From NCBI GenBank assembly GCA_038030265.1, contig CM075937.1, forward strand, positions 11,594,001-11,658,000: a stretch of 64,000 bases of DNA. The letters run 5' to 3'. Positions 22,096-32,704 of the stretch are shown here, piece by piece (within the stretch, counting starts at the first letter, position 1; every line of letters starts with the position of its first letter). The position numbers and the translations under genes are program-made. The DNA comes from Corythucha ciliata (taxonomy: Eukaryota; Arthropoda; Insecta; Hemiptera; Tingidae). The notes under the pieces were generated by a model. It was given only the letters and a program-made list of their open reading frames with translations. It did no database searches and was not told the DNA's origin.

Positions 22096-23419
22096 AACAC
22101 CCCACGATGCCAGTAGCGCAGATAGAAAACACGGTGCTATTCTAGGGTAGCTGACTCCATGGAATTGCCTATATTTCGTGTACTTAGGTCCAAAAAGGGG
22201 GTCTAGGTTTAGCTTTTCTATACTGTAGGAGCTTTTTTGTAGTCGGAGCTTTTCTATGACTCGAATTTTTGGGGCACTCAAGCCCTTAAGCCCCTTCCTG
22301 ATGCAAATTCCAGTGTGATTCACGCCATTAAATCGCAATTACAATAATATTTGCGACATGACAATTTTAAAATCACAAAGACTGTCAAATTTTAAACATT
22401 CCGTGCACGGAGTTGACGTTTTACGTCCTGTTAACTGTATTTGAACAGAACTTCTTTCCATCATCTTTTTCTCTAATCGTATTGAACAGCAGCAGTTCAA
22501 TGTTCAAGGTTTTTAAATAACATTAATAATTATCTCCCTCCTTTTTAAATAATTTGTTCCTCGAATCCCAGAAAGAGTCAAAAGAGGCCTTCACGCATTT
22601 TAGTTCTAGATTGTTCATTCAAACAACGAAATTATTTCCCTCAAGCAATATTTTTCCACTATATTCGATTTTGCATTTATACCACTCAATCCTTCTCACT
22701 CCCTCACTCTTTCTCTCTCTCTTACACTTTTTCCCTCCGATCTTTTCTGTTTACAAAGCATTATTTTGGTGGAACTCATTAGGGCTCTCTATACAAAGCT
22801 GATGCAGCCTATAATCTTTTTCGTGAGCTCGCCGGCCAATTTTATTTGACTTAGTTATACATTTATGATTAATTTGTCCATTAAATCGTTTAAGTTTGAT
22901 TTAATTTCACGTTTTTGAAGGCTTATACTTGTTTTCTTGGAACCCCAAAGGCGCTCTGTCAATGATATAAAGCTTGAAGTCGAGAAATTTGGATTTCCCA
23001 TTGCCATTGTAGTCCAGTCTATAGGGGATTTTGCCGGGACAAACGTATGGAATAGAAGCAGTTTTGAGTAGAAAAGTCAGCAAATTTCCAGGTTTTTTGC
23101 GATTTTCAGCGTGAAGCCGACTGAATTTTTGTTGGCAAAGTTCAGATTCGGATTCAGCACCCCCAAAAACATAGTAAGTCCGTTGAAAAAAAAAAAAGTC
23201 TATTCGTTTGTCATGAAACAGGCTTTCCAGAGCCCCAATTGTCTGGACTATTGGCAACGGGCCAAGGCTTGAAATATTACGGCTGTCCTGAGAAGTGTTC
23301 TTTACTATTTGGATCCCGGGGCTGTTACTAAGGAATAATGCTCGCTGGGAACAGATGTGCACTACTATCCCAGCAAAACCGAGTCAGGGAGGATTCGGCT
23401 CGCAGCCAGGACTATAATG
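22095..23419. other. No recognised gene
   Basis: About 1.3 kb. A minus-strand open frame at 22907-23362 has no recognisable motifs and uneven composition, so it is not reported as a gene. Confidence 0.5.
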
Positions 23420-23582
23420 AGGCTCGTTTCACACATAACGCGGTTTCCCGAGGCGCGATCGCGGTGGGTGCCTCGCATGTGTGAACCAAAATTCGGTTTC
23501 TACGCGGCAACGTTTTGAAGAGGTTTCTCGGTTCACACAAGCCTCCGCGCCTCGGGAAGCCGCGTGTGCGTGAAACGAGTCT
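23420..23582. mobile_element. MITE with long inverted ends (AGGCTCGTTTCAC type)
   Basis: Left arm AGGCTCGTTTCACACATAAC and right arm complement AGACTCGTTTCACGCACACG; the similarity continues into CGGTTTCCCGAGGCGC, about 36 bp in all. The interior is very CpG-rich. No clean target duplication seen. A relative lies at about 61939-62107. Confidence 0.75.
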
Positions 23583-23588
23583 AAAAAG

Positions 23589-23828
23589 CGCCCCATACAC
23601 TGTCAGTTTAACTGAAGGCAATCGTGAGGTCGTCGATCGGGGTTACCCACACATTTATCAGTTAATCTAAAGGTCATGGACTTGCAGTACGTGAAAACTG
23701 AAGGTGTGTGGCCGTAGGACCGGACGTGAGATCGGCGACTCACAGTGTATGTTGCTCGGCGATTTTGGTCTGACGTTCGCCTCTTGAGGCGACGGCCTGC
23801 AGGCAATTGTATAGTGTATGGGGCACTT
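23589..23828. mobile_element. MITE with AGYGCCCCATACACT ends
   Basis: Left AGCGCCCCATACACT and right complement AGTGCCCCATACACT, 14 of 15 identical, with weaker similarity beyond. About 240 bp, no coding capacity. It starts a few bases after the previous MITE. Target duplication unclear. Confidence 0.65.
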
Positions 23829-23840
23829 AAGGGTGAAAAG

Positions 23841-23951
23841 TGTAATGGGGACATATGATTTTAAGGAATTAAAAGAGCGGGATTTTGGGGTTGGAATCAT
23901 GGAATTAAAAATATACAAGTTCTCGAAATTATCTTTCTCATTTTCTTTACA
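23841..23951 (+). repeat. 5' LTR of the miniature gypsy element
   Basis: TG...CA boundaries. The first 50 bp repeat at 24466-24525. Confidence 0.7.
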
Positions 23952-23974
23952 TGGTGGCAGCTTAGTCAAAGAAA

Positions 23975-24377
23975 ATGAATGCGGAGGACTCAGTGTCAGC
24001 GCTCGTTGCAGCACTGGAAAGAGTGCCGCGACAGCCTTCGAACGAATCGGCAGGGTCGTCGTCGTATTCGGTCCAACCACCGGAGAGTTTCGACTTGCGG
24101 GAGCCGGCAAAGTGGTCTCGATGACCCATTGACGAGGTGTCAATGGACTTGCCAAAACTGTAGTTTTTGGAATGAAATGCTTCTATTAAAGTTAGTTACA
24201 GGTTTAACCGACAGGAGCTTGTCGAGCAAATTGCAGTTGGTCGAAAATTTAAGAGTTGAACAAGCGATTGAGAGAATTCGTTTATCCGAGTCGATTGAAA
24301 CTCAACAAGACGAGGACAGAGGTCAAAGTGACCAGTCTGTAGAAGAGGAAGTTTTATCGGTATGCTGGACTATTTGA
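23975..24377 (+). pseudogene. gypsy gag (capsid) remnant, internally deleted
   Basis: From ATG 23975: an N-terminal stretch ending PPESFDLREPAKWSR, which matches the start of gag in gypsy elements of the K02A2.6 type (PPExFDFxxPxxWxxW), then a stop. In another frame before 24377 comes LTDRSLSSKLQLVENLRVEQ, typical of the end of the capsid domain. The middle of the capsid is missing. Confidence 0.7.
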
Positions 24378-24465
24378 GCAAATTCTATCCCCGCTTGTCC
24401 GAATCTGGCAAACTAATTCGGGAGTGAGGCCGACGAACTTCTAACGTCCGTGACAGAAAGGAGGA

Positions 24466-24526
24466 TGAAACGGGGACATATGATTTTAAGGAATTAAAAG
24501 AGGGGCATTTTGGGATTGGAATTAAA
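24466..24526 (+). repeat. 3' LTR fragment of the miniature gypsy element
   Basis: Aligns with 23841-23902 and then stops. Preceded by the purine tract. Confidence 0.65.
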
Positions 24527-24925
24527 GGGGACCGCTGGAGACGTTAATGTGGCTGTGGCCTATGTTTCAAAACTGAACGCAACTGACGTTCGGCGTTAGA
24601 ACCAGTTTGTGCCTTGTCCCTGGAACATGCGGAGCAGGTCATTAACTCACTACACCAATGTGACCCACTTCTGCGGTTGAGCGCATGGATGATTGGGTGG
24701 TGGGCATAGTGGCAGAGCCACACTAGAGGGATGGGCCAACACGTGCTTGACCGGGATACTGATCATCTGGTCCGTTAGCTATCACGGACTGGCCAAGCCA
24801 GCGGAACACGGCATGGCTACCTGACAAGTTGGCTCAAGTTGGACAAGTGGACATCCGTTGGGTGAGGGGGCATCCTAAGAAGGGAGGAGTACGTTCGCCT
24901 GATGGCACGGATCTGGGGGGTGGCA
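24527..24925. other. No recognised gene
   Basis: About 400 bp of higher GC content than its neighbours. No motif recognised. Confidence 0.4.
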
Positions 24926-24929
24926 CCAG

Positions 24930-25115
24930 AAACCAATGACTTCACGGATATTCAGACAACAACTTGCAATGTCACGGGTATTTTAGAACTGAAACTTGGA
25001 ATTTCGCAGAAATTAGGACTGGAACTTGTTATATAAGAATATAACGAATATTCAGCCAGGAAACTTGAAGTTTCGCGGATATTTGTCTGAAAAACGTCGC
25101 AACTTTGCCGCTACT
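24930..25115 (+). repeat. Motif C tandem units (short block)
   Basis: Units of the type GAAACTTGCAATTTCGCGG followed by ATATTCAG, diverged. The longer block is at 51340-53110. Confidence 0.6.
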
Positions 25116-25168
25116 CGTCAAGGCGCTGTCATGGCACGCTAGCCATCGTCCAGAGTGGGTGGTCCACT

Positions 25169-26100
25169 CAGTGTTGGACCCACACCTACTCGGGGCCACA
25201 CCTCGGCGGGAATCTCTAGGAGCTCCCTTAGTCTCTAGATAAAACGCGTTGAATTATACGTATTTTTCTCAATTTTAGCCGCACACTAGCACTTCTTCTC
25301 GATTTTATCCACGAATTAACCCATTCTCTCAATTTTACCTGCGGATTATCGTTTTTATCCATTTTAGCTGGGAATCGGAGCTTTTCTAAACTTTAAGCCG
25401 TGAATTAGCGCTACTTAACTATCAATTTACGTCACGAAGTTGCCTTAAGAATCAGCGTATTACGTTTTCTAAATTTGTGACTCAGGGCACTTTCTCAATT
25501 TTTTTCACGAGTTAGCAATTTTGCTCGATTTTAACCGTGAATTAGCGTTTTTTCACCCGCGAATGATGGCTTTTTCCTCCATGTGTGTGACGAATTCGCG
25601 CTTTTCTAAAATATAGTACCCGTGATTTCGCATTTTTCTCTCGTTTACCCGCAAATTATCGGTAAAACAGTAGGTAATTTATCAGTTTTTGCCTCGTGAA
25701 TTCGTCCATTTTCCCAATTTCAGTCTTGAAGTTGCCACTTAAGAAACCCAGAGTTGGTGTTTCCACAATTTGCTGCGGTGAATTTGCGCTTTTTCTCAAT
25801 TGCAACCGCGAATTGGTGTTTTCCAAACTAATTTTCCCCTCTAATTTCACCCAAGAATTAGCGTTTTCCAAATTTTTGTCGTGAAGTTGCCTCGGGAATC
25901 CGTGAATTGGCGATTTCTCAGCTTCGACTGTGAATTAGTGACTTTTCTCGAAATATTTATAGCCACATAATAGGTAGCGTTTTATCACAATTTTAGCCGC
26001 GAAACAGAGTTTTTCTCATAGCCTCGAAAGTATGTTTTTCCTCAATTTGACAGGCGTAAATTAGCGTTTTTGTCTCAATTTTTGCAGTGGTTGAGCCATT
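25169..26100 (-). mobile_element. Family 1 hAT-like element fragment, reversed, with motif A array
   Basis: Starts with the family 1 terminus in reverse orientation: CAGTGTTGGACCCACACC, then ACTCGGGGCC, GGCGGGAATCTCTAGGAGC and CTTAGTCTCTA. It aligns with the reverse complement of the end at 30992. Motif A units in reverse orientation (CTCAATTTTAGCCGCGAATT) fill 25255-26100. The far end (GGTACGCTACTG expected) is not found, so it is truncated. Confidence 0.6.
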
Positions 26101-26350
26101 TTTCTTAATTCCATCCATGAGGAACATGCATGAATGTCCGATTTGGTAGAAAAGTATACCGATGAATTGGCACATGCAGAGAAGGAAATCAACGGTAGAT
26201 GCAGCCCGATTGATGAGTCTGGTGATTTTTAAATAAATTTCAAAGTTCTTCAGGAGGGGATGGATGGTGCGACGCGAAATGACGTCAATGTTTAGTTGTG
26301 AAGGATTTGAGAATTTTTTTTTTACAAATAACAAGAAAAATTGTCCCAAA
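26060..26350 (-). other. Unidentified open frame with hydrophobic segment
   Basis: The minus-strand frame contains ISRRTIHPLLKNFEIYLKIT followed by a hydrophobic stretch (STVDFLLCMCQFIGILFYQI). The composition differs from the arrays and could be part of a membrane protein, but I do not recognise the family. No start, splice sites or domain can be shown. Confidence 0.2.
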
Positions 26351-26464
26351 GAAAACACGATTAAGTTGGCTCGAAGTTAGCTACCGTTATACATAGAGTA
26401 TTAAATGAAATAACAAATGAGAACAGAATAATAAATTAATAAATAACTATTAATCGATAGACTG

Positions 26465-27339
26465 CTAGATTCTACTATCAGATTCGGCAATCTGAGAAAG
26501 CGTTATGCCTTGCGGTGCAGGAAAGTCGCTGCTATAGATTAAATAGAGGATCGGCCCCAGGACGCTGCCTTGGAGAATCCCATCAGTGATTGCTTTTGAA
26601 GCTGAGATAGCATCGCCACACTTAACGTAGAAGGTACGCCCGGTCAAGTAAGACTGCATAAGTCGGTAATACGTGTCGGGGACATGATTTTCAGTTTATA
26701 CAGCGGACCATCATGCCAGACATTGTCGAATGCTTTCTCCGTGTCTTAGAATGCTCCGAGACAAAATTTTTTGTCCTCATAGGTATTAAGAATTAACTCT
26801 GTAACTCGATGTCGTTGTTGAGGGCAGGAGTGCGACTTGCGGAAACCAAACTGTGAGTCGGGTATGAGGAGTGCGAGGAAGTGAAGTAATTTTGGGACCA
26901 GCAAACGTTCGAAGATTTTCGCAAAAAAGGGCAGTAAGCTTATTGGTCGGTAGCTATGAGGATCTGAGGCGTTTTTGTTAAGTTTCTTGATCATAGTTAT
27001 CCGTGCGTGCTTCCACTTGCTTGGATAATGCGAGGTTCTGAGAATCGCATTATATATTTGTGTCAAATAGACTATACCTTTACGAGGAAGGGCTTGAAGT
27101 AGAGGTTGAACAATGAGATCATCGCCAGGAGCCTTTTTCACTTGTTCGGGCGTAAGAAAGTCTTTGAAGGGTGAAAGCTGCAGATGCGCCCGTAATTGAT
27201 TGTATACATATTCAGTGAAGTTAGGGCTCTGATCCATGTGAGGTTTGAACTGATCAACCAGGATAGTAGAAAAAAGGTTGCTTTTCTCTTGTGATGTGCC
27301 ATACCAGTGGTTTTCCACCTTAAGAGGAGGAATAGCCAA
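26465..27339 (-). pseudogene. Jockey-like reverse transcriptase, truncated before the YADD
   Basis: The frame from 27339 shows PGDD at residues 71-74, YRPISLLPFFAKIFE from 130 and QFGFRKSHS near 163. It stops at TAA within the FLDTEKAFDNVW block (near 26746), continues in the same frame with DTEKAFDNVWHDG, shifts frame, and gives ILQGSVLGPILYLIY before ending in QIAESDSR where the FADD box is expected. The catalytic aspartate pair is absent or mutated. Confidence 0.85.
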
Positions 27340-27599
27340 TCGTTAAGTTCGTGGTTAATCGTTAAGTTTTAACCCACAAGGATCCGTCATTCCGGGACAG
27401 CGCGCGCAGTGAAGAGGCAGTAGTGTCTTGTCTTACCTCTCCTAAAGCCTTTGTAAGTTCCCTTGTCGCACCGATTTTCCGGAGCCGAAAAAAAGGATCC
27501 TATTTGCAGGTAGTGGGGATGATCTACAGAGACGCGTGTAACCTGAAGTTCACTTTCCTGGATGCATGGAAGCCCATTATACCTGATGCTATGTCTTAT

Positions 27600-27830
27600 A
27601 TACTTATTATCTAATTATTAAAGCTACTCCTCCCTTGCGACGACCACTTGGGTGATCTGACCTGTATGTCTTATAGCCGGGAACATAGAAATTGATGTTA
27701 GGGGCTAATTTCGTCTCAGAGATTAGCGCAATATCTATTTCATAGGTATTTAAGAATTATTCCAAGTCATGTTGTTTGTTATTAAGTCCTTAGGCATTCC
27801 AAGTGCAGATTTGAAGGGTTCCACGAGCAG
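27600..27830 (-). pseudogene. Jockey-like endonuclease N-terminal fragment
   Basis: The minus strand reads LQICTWNA, a stop, GLNNKQHDLE, then IDIALISETKLAP (catalytic glutamate), GYKTYRSDH and GRRKGGVALIIR. These are the first two thirds of a Jockey endonuclease opening. The rest up to the RT at 27339 is not recognisable. Confidence 0.75.
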
Positions 27831-27836
27831 AAGAAT

Positions 27837-28296
27837 TCACGATTTACACTTATTAGAGAGGAGAGTTGGGAGGATTTTAACCAGAGTTTCAACTACGGGT
27901 TGTAGTAGAGAGAAGAGGAAATTCATTTGATTCATCGGGTGTTCAACAGTAGGATTGTTTCCCTTGGTAGTAGGTTCAGCGTATGTCTCGGAATGTTTGG
28001 GGCCAGAAGGGGAGGGTTGAGATTGAGGAGCCACGAGCTGTTTCTGTGGGATGTTGAGAGGCAGGGGAGGATCATTAGTGCGTTGTAAGTTTTGTAGAGG
28101 AAGTCTAGGATACTGTTGGTATTTTTTGTGGACTGGGCATCCCTTGTAATTTGCCGTAAGCTGGCCTTTACAGTTGGTACAAATTGGAGGGGTGGTTGAC
28201 GGCTTAGTGCAAGCCGTAGTCGGATGGATTTGGTCACATTTGACGCACCGAGGAGTCCGATGACAGAAATTTTTGGTGTGACCAAAATCTTGGCAC
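27837..28296 (-). pseudogene. Jockey-like gag, CCHC zinc-knuckle part
   Basis: Starts in CQDFGHTKNFC, continues CVKCDQIHPTTAC and CTNCKGQLTANYKGC, giving three cysteine/histidine knuckles, followed by a Pro/Gln/Ser-rich tail and a stop at about 27837. Nucleic-acid binding as in ORF1 of Jockey and I factors. The upstream half of gag lies beyond the hAT-like insertion and joins in frame through the 8-bp target site. Confidence 0.8.
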
Positions 28297-28304
28297 CGGA
28301 CGCA
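28297..28304 (+). repeat. Target-site duplication CGGACGCA, left
   Basis: Identical to 30993-31000. Confidence 0.9.
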
Positions 28305-28439
28305 CAGTAGCGTACCGACGTAGGGGCTTAGGGGGGCGGACCGCCCCGGGCCCCCTGTCAGAGGGGGCCCCCGAAAAACTTAAAGATGGAAAAATCACGA
28401 TCTTTAGGTTCTACGTTCATGAAAGTGGGGGTAGGGACG

Positions 28440-29665
28440 TGGTTCTAATTCACGAAATTAAGAAAAATTATTAATTATCAGCTAAAATTAGTTTAAGTGA
28501 TGATGAGAAGAAACACTAATAAAATCGCAGCTAAAATTAAGGCAAATCACGAATGAAATTGACAAAAAGCGCTAATTAGCGGCTAAAATTCGACAAAAGG
28601 CTAATTCTTTGCCGAAATTGGAAAGAATCACTAATTAATTTGGGCCTAATATTGAGTAAAATCGCTAATTCGCGGATAAAGTCTAAAACAAACAATAATT
28701 TGCGGATACAAAAATGAAAAGATCGCTAATTTAGTAGGTAGCTAAAATTGAGAGAAACCCTAATTTGCGGCGAAAATTAAGGAAAATACTGACTCGCTGG
28801 TCAAATTTAGGAAAATGTGAATCCGTGGCCTCTGAAGGCAACTTCGGGCTTAAAACTGGGAAAATGCGCTATTCCATAACTAAGAGTGGAGAAAAAGTAT
28901 AATGCAGAGCGAAAATGTTTAAAAAACTGCTGATTTTCTGCCATTATTAAGAAATCAATCATTTCAATCTTTAAATCTTTAAATTCAATTTTTTAAATCA
29001 ATTATCAATTATTAAGAAATCACGCTGGCACGGCTAAAACTCTAAGAAAAATTCTAGTTTGTTGCTCAAATTGAGAAAAAGTGCTAAAAAAGGCAAAACA
29101 TCGCTATAATCAGCAGAAAAAAATAGCTTTCAAGGAATTAAAAACGCTATTTCACATTTCGCTGCAAAAATTGAGGAACGCGCATAAAGTGCAGAAAAAA
29201 TTCCAATATGCGGTTAAAATTTAAACAATAGATAAACCTCAAATTAGCGGCTAAAATGTAGGAAAACGCAAATCCGTGGCCTCTGAAGTCAACTTGGGGC
29301 TTAACACCCGGAAAAAGCGCTAATCCATAGCACCAATTTAAAAATAATGTCCTAATTTGCGGCCATTACTGAGAAAAATCACTAATTAGCATGGCTTATT
29401 TGATTAAAAACGCCATTTGCAGTTCAAATCGGGGAAAAGATTCAATTCACTTCTAAAAAGGTAAAACATCCCAAATTTGCAGCAACAATTGAAGAAAACG
29501 CCAATTCAAAGTCACGACCAAGAAAATTCGCTTTTACGGAGTAAAAACGCTACGTCGATGCTAAAATTGACGACATTTATACTAATTCGCGGAAAAATTG
29601 CAGAAAAATATCCAATTCACGGCTAAAATTGAAGAAATTATAATTTTCGGCTGTGGTTGAAAGTT
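28440..29665 (+). repeat. Motif A array inside family 1 element
   Basis: Degenerate 28-bp units. A short AAATC/TTTAAAT-rich interruption lies at 28960-29010. Confidence 0.85.
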
Positions 29666-30600
29666 CGCCAGTCCGAGGCATCTGCCTTTTGTTCGGGGCA
29701 TAGAATAATAAACTATTCTGTCGTAAAGAAGGGAAACTTCGCTAAATTTTCGAAGCCAAGGGAAGGTAGCTTCTCGGGGGGAATTGGGAAGGTTAGCTTC
29801 ACTTCCCCCTTCCTTCTTCCTCCAAATTTTGTTTCCATGGTACTTTTGTTTAATTTTCACTCCTCCTCTAGTTTTTTTTTGGCGCGAAGCTCCAAGTTCA
29901 AAAATAAAAAAGCAGGAAGTCAAATTGAGTTAATTTATTTTATTTTCGTCGTTGTACTTCAAGTGGTTTTCAGGGTACATCGATCAAGTTGTATGGTTTA
30001 TGAAAGAGCAATACTTCATGAAGCATCATAGATGTGAGAACATGAGAATCCGTATACATAATACAGAATACATAGTAGGTGGAAGAATTCGGTTTGCAAG
30101 TAGTAAAGGTTGTGGTATATTGCAGTAAAGTGAGTACAATTTTGTTGTTTGTATCGCTCGCACAGTAATATAATTCTGAATAACTATTCACAGTTCAGTA
30201 TGAGAACCTAAAACTATACCTAACGACTTGATTGCATATTTACAGGAGGAAAATTATATTTTTCAGGGTATCTCTCATTTTTTTGAAACCTGGCTTGAGT
30301 CACACCTATGCCTATTATGTCGAATTCCCCACCAGGGATTGCGTAAGACTTGTGATTGCCCAGAACATATGACAGAAATATTGTGATTTAACATGAAGCT
30401 TGCGACAAGCCCACCCCTTTCTGATTAACCAGACAAATAGGCTTTCAAGAAAATATACATAGTAAATTGTAATATGCTTGTCAGTGTATTGCTATGTGCG
30501 ATTCTTACCACCCCTATATGGTATTTCCTCTAGTCTAGGGGACGAGTCATGAATGAACCTCCCTGAACATTTCTGACAAAGAGGAAAGATGGGCATGAGC
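29666..30600. other. Non-repetitive core of the family 1 element
   Basis: About 930 bp between the two array blocks. Open frames up to 124 codons on both strands, none recognised. It could be part of the original element or a further insertion. Confidence 0.4.
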
Positions 30601-30992
30601 GTGCGGATAAATTGTGTATAAAAAGCTATCATTCCTTGGTAAAATTGAAAGTATTCAAATTTTCGACTGTTATTGAAAATACGCCAATTTGCGGATTCTG
30701 AAGGCAACTTTGTGACTAAAATTGAGAAAAACCGCGAATTCATGGCAAAATTAGTGTAAAAACATCCGCTGCTTTCCGACTAAAATTGAGAAAATATCCC
30801 ATTTGCGGCTTAAATTGAGTACAAATTCTAATTGGCGGATAGAATGTACAAATACCTAGAACTCGTGGATAAATTAAGGGGAAATCCATAATTTGATGCT
30901 ACGTAATAATTTTATTTCTTGCTTATTTAGTGACTCAAGGGGCCTCAAAGAGATTTCCGCCCTGGGCCCCGATAGGTGTCGGTCAGCCAGTG

Positions 30993-31000
30993 CGGACGCA
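30993..31000 (+). repeat. Target-site duplication CGGACGCA, right
   Basis: Identical to 28297-28304. Confidence 0.9.
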
Positions 31001-31276
31001 CTGCAAGACGGATCGCCGAGGCTTTGGTGGTTCCACGCGGACTTTCGAATAATAAAGTTTGGTAAGCGAGTAGATTTCCGAGTTTTTAGGATTATTCTTC
31101 AAATCTACGAAGAAGAGGGGCAAGGGGTGTTTAGTAACCGGGTGAAAGACTGGGATCATTTGGACGGGGTCATAGCCGAGAGATTTCAGTTCATTCATCA
31201 TTTCGCCCGGGTCACAAGAGGGGTGAAGGCCCTGAATTACCACCCGAAAGTGACGATCACATTTTAATTGGAACAT
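31001..31276 (-). pseudogene. Jockey-like gag, middle part
   Basis: Reads VEFHMFQLKCDRHFRVVIQG, then LHPSCDPGEMMNEL, HPLPLFFVDLKN, YYSKVRVEPPKP and SVLQCVR, where the hAT-like insertion begins. The HFRVVIxGLHPS block is the hallmark of Jockey/X-element gag proteins. Upstream sequence from 31290 is not gag. Confidence 0.8.
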
Positions 31277-31564
31277 ATGGAATTCTACCTTGTTTGACTG
31301 TAGATTATGTGACTAATTTTCTGTAATCTTGAATATTTTCAATTTTCATCTGTAGTACACCATCGGATGTGTGATGACAGAGATTGTTTATGCTCATGTT
31401 TTTGTATTCTGCTAAAAGCAGACTGGAGTTTCTTGCTCTTAGGACTGATGACACCCACATCCCGTGTCTCCTCCTTGCCATTTCTTTTCAAGTTCCGTTA
31501 AAATTAATGCCAGAGCAGCACAAATAGCAACCTTTGTTGTTTTTTTTCCCCCTACGCCGAGCGG

Positions 31565-32551
31565 TCACGGCTGTTGAGCCATTAAGAGACCTCTGGCAGC
31601 CCAATATAGCATAGATATTCTCGACCACTTGGTGTCGTCATTGGAAAAAGATTGTCGTACATCCGCAAGCTGCGGACAGTCAAAAAGGTGGGTCGAAGTC
31701 ATTGGCTCTGTACTGCTGCAGACACCGAGCTTGATCAGAAACTCTGGCAGCAGCTCATCGGGACCAGCACTCTTACCCTTCTTAGTACGTTGCAGTGCTG
31801 ACTCCAGCTCACTCATGGAGAAGTCCCCATTGAAGAGCTCATGGTCCCCCTCCTGAAGGCATGTTGGGAATGCTGTAGTCCTTGGGGCGTTGGCCTTTGT
31901 CTTTGGGCGAAAATTGCTCACCGCTGCGTAATGTTTGCAGAAGAAATGGGCGATATCTTTATCAAAAGTGAGTGTAGCTGTGCCTTTTTTGATGGGGTTT
32001 TTCCGAGCTGGGGCGTCATTGTTCAATTTAGATATGAAACGATGTGCTCTGATGCCGTCCCTGCGAAAGTCCAGCTGTTGCAGAAAATTTCTTAATGCTG
32101 TCGTTTTGGTTGCAACAATTTCCTTCTTTAGAAGGGCTACTTTTTGCTGCAGGACGATCTGATCAGCTAGGGATCCTGATGTTCGGAAGGTCTCAGCTGC
32201 TGTATCGCGATCAATCTTCATGGCTTCCAGGTTTTCATTCCAGAAAGGTACATAATCTTGGACCTGGCCGCGTAGCACACTCTGCAGGGCTGCCTGTAAG
32301 ATGGCCTTTGTGATTCCCTCAAGAGACTCCTCAATTTCGTTAGTCACTAGGTGGACTGTGACGAGCTGGTCCGAAGCAGATGCAAACTTGGTCCAATCCG
32401 CCTTTTTTAGGTTCCACCTGGGCCTCCTTTTCTCCTTCAGAGCATATGAGCCGAGTGACTCACTAATCAGCAAAATGCTGTGGCCAACCTTTGATAAAGG
32501 CACCATGTTCGAATGAAGGAAGCGACCGAAAATCACAACCGATAAATTCAA
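31565..32551 (-). pseudogene. Second non-LTR pol fragment with RT core deleted
   Basis: Frame of 328 codons on the minus strand. It starts in the last endonuclease box (KVGHSILLIS, SDH degenerated), continues with a linker (RPRWNLKKADWTKF, YVPFWNENLE) and the RT entry (KGKSAGPDELLPEFLIKLG), then jumps to a C-terminal tail with EPMTSTHLFDCPQL and the stop. The whole RT catalytic core is missing although the frame stays open. HLxxCPxL tails are common in I/R1/Loa-type elements. It lies between two gag pieces of the Jockey-like element, so it probably inserted there. Confidence 0.75.
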
Positions 32552-32554
32552 TAC

Positions 32555-32704
32555 GAGTTCGTGCGAACTTTAAGTTTTTTGTTGTCATGCGTGGAATGTG
32601 GAAACAGAAACTGTTTATAAACATTTGTAAACGTTTGCAAACCCTGTTCGCGAACATTGTTTCCGAACGTTTGCGAACAATGCGCGTTCAGTGGACACGC
32701 GGCT
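32555..32704. repeat. Palindromic AAACGTTTGC-rich segment, possible MITE
   Basis: Repeated GTTTGCGAAC/GTTCGCGAAC/GTAAACGTTTGC words with inverted symmetry, ending in AGTGGACACGCGGCTT. It sits between gag pieces. Ends and target duplication not established. Confidence 0.35.

Larger units (their letters stand above)
23841..24526 (+). mobile_element. Miniature Ty3/gypsy remnant: short LTRs around a gag fragment
   Basis: 5' LTR 23841-23951 (TGTAATGGGGACATATGATT to TTTACA, about 111 bp), then TGGTGGCAGC as probable primer-binding region, a gag remnant, a purine tract ACAGAAAGGAGGA at 24453-24465, and a 3' LTR from 24466 (TGAAACGGGGACATATGATT) truncated at about 24526. The internal region is only about 500 bp, so this is a deletion derivative that could move only with help from a full element. 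Confidence 0.75.
28305..30992. mobile_element. hAT-like family 1 element, complete, with motif A arrays
   Basis: Left end CAGTAGCGTACCGACG, right-end complement CACTGGCTGACCGACA, 11 of 16 identical; perfect 8-bp duplication CGGACGCA. The left subterminal region is G/C-rich (GCGGACCGCCCCGGGCCCC at about 28335-28355); the right one contains GGGGCCTC, GATTTCCGCCC and GGGCCCCGATAGGTG. Motif A fills about 28440-29665 and 30610-30890. No transposase frame in 2688 bp. Insertion into the gag zinc-knuckle codons of the Jockey-like element fixes both ends to the base. This copy defines the ends used to recognise the other family 1 copies. Confidence 0.9.

Noticed and set aside
22907..23362. Minus-strand frame of 151 codons
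   Set aside because: No motif, no relation to neighbours, and it includes a low-complexity run; probably chance.
29582..30031. Frames of 113 and 124 codons inside the family 1 element as possible transposase
   Set aside because: No hAT dimerisation or zinc-finger motif, overlapping on opposite strands, and biased by purine/pyrimidine-rich sequence.
31629..32516. Plus-strand frames over the minus-strand pol fragment
   Set aside because: They are shadows of the 328-codon frame with clear retrotransposon motifs on the other strand.
32555..32704. Confirmed MITE call for the AAACGTTTGC-rich block
   Set aside because: Only one plausible end and no target duplication; kept as a low-confidence repeat.
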